The notes beneath the pieces were generated by a model. The model saw only the letters and a list, made by a program, of their open reading frames with translations. It was not told the DNA's origin and ran no database searches. This document shows, piece by piece, positions 59,527 to 64,000 of a stretch of 64,000 nucleotides of DNA. Within the stretch, counting starts at the first letter, position 1. The number at the start of each line of letters is the position of its first letter. The DNA is from Thioalkalivibrio sp. ALJ24. GTDB taxonomy: Bacteria > Pseudomonadota > Gammaproteobacteria > Ectothiorhodospirales > Ectothiorhodospiraceae. The stretch is from NCBI RefSeq assembly GCF_000377785.1, contig NZ_KB898732.1, positions 1-64,000 of the forward strand, given 5' to 3'. The position numbers and the translations under genes were made by a program.

Positions 59527-59564
59527 CACCCGAATCCCGGGCCATCATACCCGGGATTCGGGTG
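59527..59564. other. Perfect 15-bp inverted repeat upstream of the dnaJ-type gene
   Basis: CACCCGAATCCCGGG and CCCGGGATTCGGGTG pair perfectly around an 8-nt loop, about 70 bp before the dnaJ-type start. No T tract follows. It could be an operator or a structured 5' leader. Confidence 0.5.
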
Positions 59565-59579
59565 CCACCGGCACCAACC

Positions 59580-59611
59580 AAAAGGCGCTGCCCGCTCGCG
59601 CCGGCAGCGCC
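59580..59611 (-). terminator. Intrinsic terminator of hsp20
   Basis: On the minus strand GGCGCTGCC pairs with GGCAGCGCC around a GC-rich 10-nt loop and is followed by TTTT. It lies 52 bp after the hsp20 stop. Confidence 0.75.
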
Positions 59612-59662
59612 CGCTGGAAGGCCCGCGCCCCGGCCGCGGCCGGGGACGCAGCCGAATGCGGA

Positions 59663-60094
59663 TCAGCTGTCGATCTCGATCCGGCGCGGCTGCACCTTGG
59701 CCTGCTTGGGAATGCGCACTTCGAGCACGCCGTTCTGGCTGCGCGCGGAAATGTTCTCCGCATCGGCAGTATCCGGCAGCGAGAACCGACGGAAGAAGGT
59801 GCCACGCATGCGCTCCACGCGCTTGTAGCCTTCCTTCTCTTCCTCGTTCTCGTACTTGCGCTCGCCGCGCAGGGTCAGCACGCCGTTTTCCATGTGCAGT
59901 TCGATATCCTTCGGGTCCACGCCGGGTACGTCGGCATGCAGCACGTAGGCATCGGCCTCCTCGCGGATATCCACTGCGGGGCTCCAGTCGGCCGCGCTCA
60001 CCGAGTCATCCCCGCCGGGTACCTCGGGCAGGCGGCCGAGTTCGCGCGAGAGCTGGTTGAGCAGGCTCCAGGGTTCGTAACGCATCATGTTCAT
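59663..60094 (-). CDS. Small heat-shock protein Hsp20
   Basis: 143 residues with a complete alpha-crystallin domain: WSPAVDIREEADAYVLHADV, PGVDPKDIELHMENGVLTLR, FFRRFSLPDTADAENISA, and the C-terminal V-x-I type motif. It is an ATP-independent holdase under heat stress. GGAGGGG precedes the ATG at 60094. A sigma-32-type promoter is recognisable upstream (60139-60166). Confidence 0.95.
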   Translation of the reverse strand: MNMMRYEPWSLLNQLSRELGRLPEVPGGDDSVSAADWSPAVDIREEADAYVLHADVPGVDPKDIELHMENGVLTLRGERKYENEEEKEGYKRVERMRGTFFRRFSLPDTADAENISARSQNGVLEVRIPKQAKVQPRRIEIDS

Positions 60095-60138
60095 GGCAAT
60101 CCCCTCCTTCTTCGGGTGTCTTGTTGACTCATAAACCG

Positions 60139-60166
60139 AGATGGGGGGCGGCCCGGAGAATTCAAG
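60139..60166 (-). promoter_or_regulatory. Sigma-32 (heat-shock) promoter of hsp20
   Basis: On the minus strand CTTGAA (60166-60161) and CCCCATCT (60146-60139) match the sigma-32 -35 and -10 boxes with a 14-bp spacer. Transcription would start near 60131, giving a 37-nt leader. The -35 box overlaps the stop codon of the DUF2835 gene. Confidence 0.75.
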
Positions 60167-60386
60167 GGCCCAGCCGGCGGAAATCCTGCAGGCGGAATTC
60201 GCCGTCGGTGATCAGCTCGAACAGGCCGTGGATGCCCTCGTGGGTCATGTACGGGCGCAGCAGCCGCGCCGGGAACTGGACGCTGACGCCGCCCTCGGAG
60301 ATCGCGAATACGGTGGTGGAGCGCCCGGCGTAGTACTCCTCCATCATGTCCGGGGAGATGTCCAGGCGGATGCGAAAGCGCTGCAT
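60162..60386 (-). CDS. DUF2835 family protein
   Basis: 74 residues from ATG 60386 (MQRFRIRLDISPDMMEEYYA). The family's pattern is FxLxIs..., YY.G....V.....G..VQFPA..L, and GIHG.F: here EEYYAGRSTTVFAISEGGVS, VQFPARLLRPYMTHEGIHGL and FELITDGEFRLQDF. Function unknown. It lies head-on to rph with a short gap and upstream of hsp20. Confidence 0.88.
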   Translation of the reverse strand: MQRFRIRLDISPDMMEEYYAGRSTTVFAISEGGVSVQFPARLLRPYMTHEGIHGLFELITDGEFRLQDFRRLGP

Positions 60387-60507
60387 GCGGGCGGGTCCGG
60401 TGGTTCGGGGCGGTGGGCGCCGCACGGGGTCGGAGCGGGCGGGGCTGGCGCCGCGCCCCCCGGTCTCCCGTATACTGCGCGCCCGACAAATTTAGCAAGG
60501 AATCGCC

Positions 60508-61227
60508 ATGCGCCCCAGCGGCCGACAGCCCGACGAGATGCGCCCGGTCCGTTTTACCCGGCACTTCACCCGCCATGCCGAAGGCTCGGTGCTGGTGGAA
60601 TTCGGCGACACCCGGGTGCTGTGCAACGCCACCATCGAGCCCCGCGTGCCGCCCTGGCTCAAGGGCAAGGGCAAGGGCTGGGTCACCGCCGAGTACAGCA
60701 TGCTGCCGCGCTCCACCCATGACCGCATGGCGCGCGAGGCGGCACGCGGCAAGCTGGGCGGACGCACCATGGAGATCCAGCGCCTGATCGGACGCGCCCT
60801 GCGCGCGGTGGTGGACCAGGAGGCGCTGGGCGAGCGCCAGATCATCGTCGACTGTGACGTGATCCAGGCCGACGGCGGGACCCGCACCGCGTCCATCTCG
60901 GGTGCCTGCGTGGCCCTGCGTGACGCGGTAGCCCACGGGCGCGAGATCGGCCTGCTGAAGAAGGATCCGCTGCATGGCCAGCTGGCCGCGGTGTCGGTTG
61001 GGATCTTCCACGGCACGCCGGTGCTGGATCTCGACTACGACGAAGACTCCGCCGCCGAGACCGACCTGAACCTGGTGATGAACGAGGCCGGCGGGGTGAT
61101 CGAGATCCAGGGCACCGCCGAGGGCCACGCGTTCCGCCGCGACGAGCTGGACCGCATGCTGGATCTGGGCGAGAAGGGCATCCGTACCATCATCGACGCG
61201 CAGCGCGCGGTCCTGGGCGAGGGCTGA
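60508..61227 (+). CDS. rph: RNase PH
   Basis: 239 residues, the normal length. [61 protein letters not shown] and [20 protein letters not shown] are diagnostic; the phosphate-binding Arg-Thr and catalytic Asp are in place. It trims tRNA 3' ends using phosphate. It is followed by rdgB after 4 bp. Confidence 0.97.
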   Translation: MRPSGRQPDEMRPVRFTRHFTRHAEGSVLVEFGDTRVLCNATIEPRVPPWLKGKGKGWVTAEYSMLPRSTHDRMAREAARGKLGGRTMEIQRLIGRALRAVVDQEALGERQIIVDCDVIQADGGTRTASISGACVALRDAVAHGREIGLLKKDPLHGQLAAVSVGIFHGTPVLDLDYDEDSAAETDLNLVMNEAGGVIEIQGTAEGHAFRRDELDRMLDLGEKGIRTIIDAQRAVLGEG

Positions 61228-61231
61228 GGGC

Positions 61232-61846
61232 GTGACGGCGCAGCGCGTGGTCCTGGCGACCGGCAACCCGGGCAAGCGGCGCGAGCTGGCGGCGCTGCTG
61301 GAGCCGCTGGGCATGGACGTGGTCACGCAGACCGAACTGGGCGTGCCCGAGGCCGACGAGACCGGCCTGACCTTCGTCGAGAACGCGCTGCTGAAGGCGC
61401 GCAACGCGGCCCGGCATACCGGGCTGGCGGCGGTGGCCGACGACTCGGGGCTGGAGGTGGATGCCCTGGGTGGTGCACCGGGGATCTACTCCTCGCGCTA
61501 TGCCGGGGAGAGCGGCGACGGCGCCGATGCCGCCAACAACGCGAAGCTGCTGGATGCGCTGGCGGACGTGCCGCCGGAGCGTCGCGGCGCCGGCTTCCGC
61601 GCGGTGGTGGTGTTCCTGCGCCACGCCGACGACCCCGCCCCGCTGATCGCCGAGGGTGTGTGGCGCGGGCGCATCGCCACGGCACCGTCCGGCGGAGGCG
61701 GGTTCGGCTACGATCCGCTGTTCGAGCTGCCGGAACACGGCTGCACCTCGGCCGAGCTGGCGCCGGAGGAGAAGAACCGGCTCAGTCATCGGGCCCGCGC
61801 GCTGCAGAAACTGGGCGAGGCCCTGCGGGAACGTGCCGGGAGCTGA
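61232..61846 (+). CDS. rdgB: RdgB, (d)ITP/XTP pyrophosphatase
   Basis: 204 residues with a GTG start. [77 protein letters not shown] and the C-terminal [13 protein letters not shown] are the complete HAM1 motif set. It hydrolyses non-canonical purine triphosphates. It belongs to the rph-rdgB-hemW run. Confidence 0.97.
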   Translation: MTAQRVVLATGNPGKRRELAALLEPLGMDVVTQTELGVPEADETGLTFVENALLKARNAARHTGLAAVADDSGLEVDALGGAPGIYSSRYAGESGDGADAANNAKLLDALADVPPERRGAGFRAVVVFLRHADDPAPLIAEGVWRGRIATAPSGGGGFGYDPLFELPEHGCTSAELAPEEKNRLSHRARALQKLGEALRERAGS

Positions 61847-61867
61847 GCCGGGGGCTATGCTCCCGGC

Positions 61868-63055
61868 ATGACCCCGAGTTTCGATACCCCGATTCCGCTG
61901 GCGCTGTACGTGCACCTGCCGTGGTGCGTGCGCAAGTGCCCGTACTGTGATTTCAACTCCCACGAACCCCGCGGCGGCGAGCCCCCGTTCGATGCCTATG
62001 TGGCCGCCCTGCTGCGCGATCTGGAGGCGCAGCTGCCCGAGGTCTGGGGGCGGCGCATCGAGAGCGTGTTCATCGGCGGCGGGACGCCCAGCCTGTTCCC
62101 GCCCGAGGCGATGGCGGAGCTGATGTCCGGGCTGCGTGCCCTGCTGCCGCTGCGCCCGGATGTGGAGATTACGCTGGAGGCCAACCCCGGTACCGCCGAC
62201 CGCGATTTCTTCCGTGGCTACCGCGAGGCGGGGATCAACCGGCTGTCGCTGGGGGTGCAGAGCTTCGACGGCGCGATGCTGCAGCGTCTCGGTCGCATCC
62301 ACGGGCCCGAAGAGGCGGCCGCGGCGGTGGAACATGCCCGGGCGGCGGGTTTCGAACGGATCAACCTGGATCTGATGTTCGGTCTGCCGGGGCAGTCGGT
62401 GGCGCAGGGTATGGCGGATCTGGAAGCGGCGATCGCGCAGCGGCCCGAGCACATCTCCTGGTACCAGCTCACGCTGGAGCCCAACACCCTTTTCGCCGCC
62501 CGGCCACCGGAACTCCCGGAGGACGATGCGATTGCGGAATTGTTTGCCGCCGGCAGATCGCGTCTCGTGGAGGCCGACTATACTCGCTACGAGGTGTCCG
62601 CTTACGCGAGGGTGGGTGAGACATGCCGGCACAATCTCAATTACTGGACCTTTGGCGACTATCTCGGCATTGGTGCCGGTGCCCACGGCAAGCTTACGCA
62701 GATGCACGACGGGGCGATCATCCGCCGCGCGCGGCCGCGCCAGCCGCAGGCCTACATGGCCGATCCGGCCGGAGGGCAGGACACGCCGGTAGCGCCGCGC
62801 GAACGGCCGTTCGAGTTCATGCTGAACGCCCTGCGGCTGGTGGAGGGGGTGCCCGAGGCGCTGTTTCGCGAGCGTACCGGGCTGCCCCTGACGGCTCTGG
62901 AGCCCGGGCTGGGGCGTGCGCGCCAGCGCGGCCTGATGGATCCCGCCGGAAGCGGTGTGCTGCGTGCCACGGAGGAGGGGCTGCAGTTTCTGAATGATGT
63001 GCTGGAAAGCTTTCTGCCGGAGGCGGCCGATACCGCCTGGGAGGTGTCCCGATGA
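61868..63055 (+). CDS. hemW: HemW-type radical SAM protein
   Basis: 395 residues. The radical SAM cluster motif is Cys20-x3-Cys24-x2-Cys27 followed by Phe-Asn (CVRKCPYCDFN), with FIGGGTPSLF, EANPGTAD, INRLSLGVQSFD and INLDLMFGLPGQ. The HemN C-terminal domain follows. HemW is a heme chaperone and not coproporphyrinogen dehydrogenase: it has C-x3-C-x2-C with F and lacks the extra N-terminal part of HemN. It overlaps the next gene by 4 bp. Confidence 0.95.
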   Translation: MTPSFDTPIPLALYVHLPWCVRKCPYCDFNSHEPRGGEPPFDAYVAALLRDLEAQLPEVWGRRIESVFIGGGTPSLFPPEAMAELMSGLRALLPLRPDVEITLEANPGTADRDFFRGYREAGINRLSLGVQSFDGAMLQRLGRIHGPEEAAAAVEHARAAGFERINLDLMFGLPGQSVAQGMADLEAAIAQRPEHISWYQLTLEPNTLFAARPPELPEDDAIAELFAAGRSRLVEADYTRYEVSAYARVGETCRHNLNYWTFGDYLGIGAGAHGKLTQMHDGAIIRRARPRQPQAYMADPAGGQDTPVAPRERPFEFMLNALRLVEGVPEALFRERTGLPLTALEPGLGRARQRGLMDPAGSGVLRATEEGLQFLNDVLESFLPEAADTAWEVSR

Positions 63056-63246
63056 CCCGACTGATCGAATTCGTGGCGTTTGTGTGTCCCTGGTGCGGGG
63101 AACCGGGCGAGATCACGGTGGATATGGTCAGCGAGGAGCAGTCCTGGGTGGAGGATTGCGGCGTGTGCTGTTCGCCCATCGTGTTCCGCCGCCTGTCCGG
63201 AGGCGATGACGAACCACCGGTCGTGGAGGCGCAGCGGGAGAGTTGA
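63052..63246 (+). CDS. CPxCG-type cysteine-rich small protein
   Basis: 64 residues: FVCPWCGEPGEITVD at the start and DCGVCCSPIVFRRL later, two CxxC pairs of the CPXCG family that probably bind zinc. Function unknown. ATGA overlap with hemW shows translational coupling. Confidence 0.85.
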   Translation: MTRLIEFVAFVCPWCGEPGEITVDMVSEEQSWVEDCGVCCSPIVFRRLSGGDDEPPVVEAQRES

Positions 63247-63250
63247 TGTG

Positions 63251-63505
63251 ATGGCGCCGGACTACGTGCCCATTTCCTGCGAGCGGTACTCCGAGCTGGA
63301 GCTGTGCATCATGCACGGGCGGTCGCTGCGGATCCGCTGGCAGTGGCACGGGATGGACCGGGTGGTGCGGGTGCGGCCGCTGGATCTGCGCACCCGGCAC
63401 GGCGCGGAGTACCTGATCCTGAGCGACGCCGACGGACGGCGTCAGTGGCGGCGGCTCGACCGGTTGCGCGATTTCGAGCCGCTGGACTCCGGGGCGTCCG
63501 ACTGA
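63251..63505 (+). CDS. rof: Rof/YaeO-like inhibitor of Rho-dependent termination
   Basis: 84 residues starting MAPDYVPISCERYSELELCI. The Rof pattern is visible: Y-x-P-I-x-C-x-x-Y-x-x-LE near the N-terminus, a middle VRPLDLRTRHGAEYLILSDA like the DL......EYL segment, and RLDRLRDFEPL at the end. E. coli Rof binds Rho's primary RNA site and blocks termination. The gene is 4 bp after the CPxCG gene and converges on rho itself, whose stop is 24 bp away, which supports the assignment. By sequence alone the match is moderate. Confidence 0.68.
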   Translation: MAPDYVPISCERYSELELCIMHGRSLRIRWQWHGMDRVVRVRPLDLRTRHGAEYLILSDADGRRQWRRLDRLRDFEPLDSGASD

Positions 63506-63529
63506 AGGCCCCCGCACCCGGACGCGACG

Positions 63530-64000
63530 TCAGGAGCGCTTCATCTGATCGAAGAACTCGGAGTTGGTCTTGGACGACTGCATGCGGCCGAGCAGGAATT
63601 CCATCGCCTCGATGTCGTCCATGCCGTGGAGGAACTTGCGCAGGATCCACAGCTTCTGCAGTTCTTCCGGGTCGGTCAGCAGTTCCTCGCGGCGGGTGCC
63701 GGAGCGGTTGACGTTGATCGCCGGGTAGATCCGCTTCTCGGCGATGCGCCGCTCCAGGTGCACCTCCATGTTGCCGGTACCCTTGAATTCCTCGTAGATC
63801 ACCTCGTCCATCTTGGAGCCGGTCTCGACCAGCGCCGTGGCGAGGATGGTCAGGCTGCCGCCCTCCTCGACGTTGCGCGCGGCGCCGAAGAAGCGCTTCG
63901 GGCGGTGCAGGGCGTTGGCGTCCACGCCGCCGGTGAGCACTTTGCCGGAACTGGGCGCCACGGTGTTGTAGGCACGTGCCAGGCGGGTGATGGAGTCCAG
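63530..64000 (-). CDS. rho: Transcription termination factor Rho, C-terminal part
   Basis: The last 156 residues are in the window; the gene continues beyond 64000. [20 protein letters not shown] is followed by [20 protein letters not shown], the Q-loop/R-loop region ([20 protein letters not shown]) and the family's C-terminus FFDQMKRS. Rho is the hexameric RNA helicase ending untranslated transcripts. It ends convergently with the Rof-like gene. Confidence 0.97.
   Translation of the reverse strand: MDSITRLARAYNTVAPSSGKVLTGGVDANALHRPKRFFGAARNVEEGGSLTILATALVETGSKMDEVIYEEFKGTGNMEVHLERRIAEKRIYPAINVNRSGTRREELLTDPEELQKLWILRKFLHGMDDIEAMEFLLGRMQSSKTNSEFFDQMKRS

Overview
The window is GC-rich, dense chromosomal DNA from a gammaproteobacterium. 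The housekeeping genes (rho, hemW, rdgB, rph, mutY, yggX, moaC/D/E) and the style of the exopolysaccharide genes suggest an Ectothiorhodospiraceae-type organism (Thioalkalivibrio-like). That placement is inference; no 16S rRNA gene is present.

Region 1 (about 0.3-17.3 kb, all minus strand) is the main half of an XrtA/PEP-CTERM exopolysaccharide locus. It reads from a Wzz-type chain-length protein (start 17258) through a tyrosine autokinase, an outer-membrane barrel, an ExeA-like ATPase, a polysaccharide deacetylase, a FemAB-like protein, a glycosyltransferase, exosortase A fused to EpsI, a second glycosyltransferase, an asparagine-synthase-like amidotransferase, two more glycosyltransferases and a CapK/PaaK-type ligase. 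An IS3-family element abuts the last gene.

Region 2 (17.4-32.2 kb) separates the two halves of that locus. It holds a MinD/FlhG-like ATPase, an HDOD-histidine kinase, a receiver-PAS-GGDEF-EAL protein, an exosortase-associated acyltransferase, a LolA-like protein, a FimV/LysM-beta-barrel fusion, manC, manB, a YdcF-like protein and galE.

Region 3 (32.4-42.3 kb, plus strand) is the other half: lipoprotein export protein, EpsB-type phosphoglycosyltransferase, PrsK kinase, PrsR sigma-54 activator, PrsT TPR lipoprotein, and a PEP-CTERM substrate with a well-matched sigma-54 promoter.

Region 4 (42.5-52.8 kb) is accessory and rearranged. It contains an RND/MMPL exporter, a FAD-linked oxidase, a second acyltransferase, gene fragments, a DUF429 gene whose 3' end recurs 2.1 kb downstream as a 115-bp direct repeat, a second PEP-CTERM gene inside that repeat-bounded segment (also with a sigma-54 promoter), and an intact YoeB toxin behind a truncated YefM antitoxin.

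Region 5 (53-64 kb) is conserved housekeeping: ydcH-like gene, tRNA-Phe, yggX, mutY, AsmA, moaC/D/E, a DnaJ-type cochaperone, hsp20 with a sigma-32-like promoter, DUF2835, rph, rdgB, hemW, a CPxCG protein, a Rof-like Rho antagonist and the 3' part of rho.

Working model: PrsK/PrsR with sigma-54 switch on PEP-CTERM substrates. Both substrate promoters carry a shared TTTACA-type element at nearly the same distance (87-89 bp) upstream of the -24 box. XrtA processes the substrates while the glycosyltransferase/Wzz/export set makes the polysaccharide, from GDP-mannose and UDP-galactose-type precursors. The most unusual part is a pair of partly degraded, paralogous cassettes (acyltransferase + LolA-like or FAD oxidase + LysM/barrel protein + MMPL exporter) on either side of the polysaccharide core. 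Each keeps a remnant of what the other keeps whole. This looks like a duplicated acyl-product synthesis and export module linked to the exosortase system.
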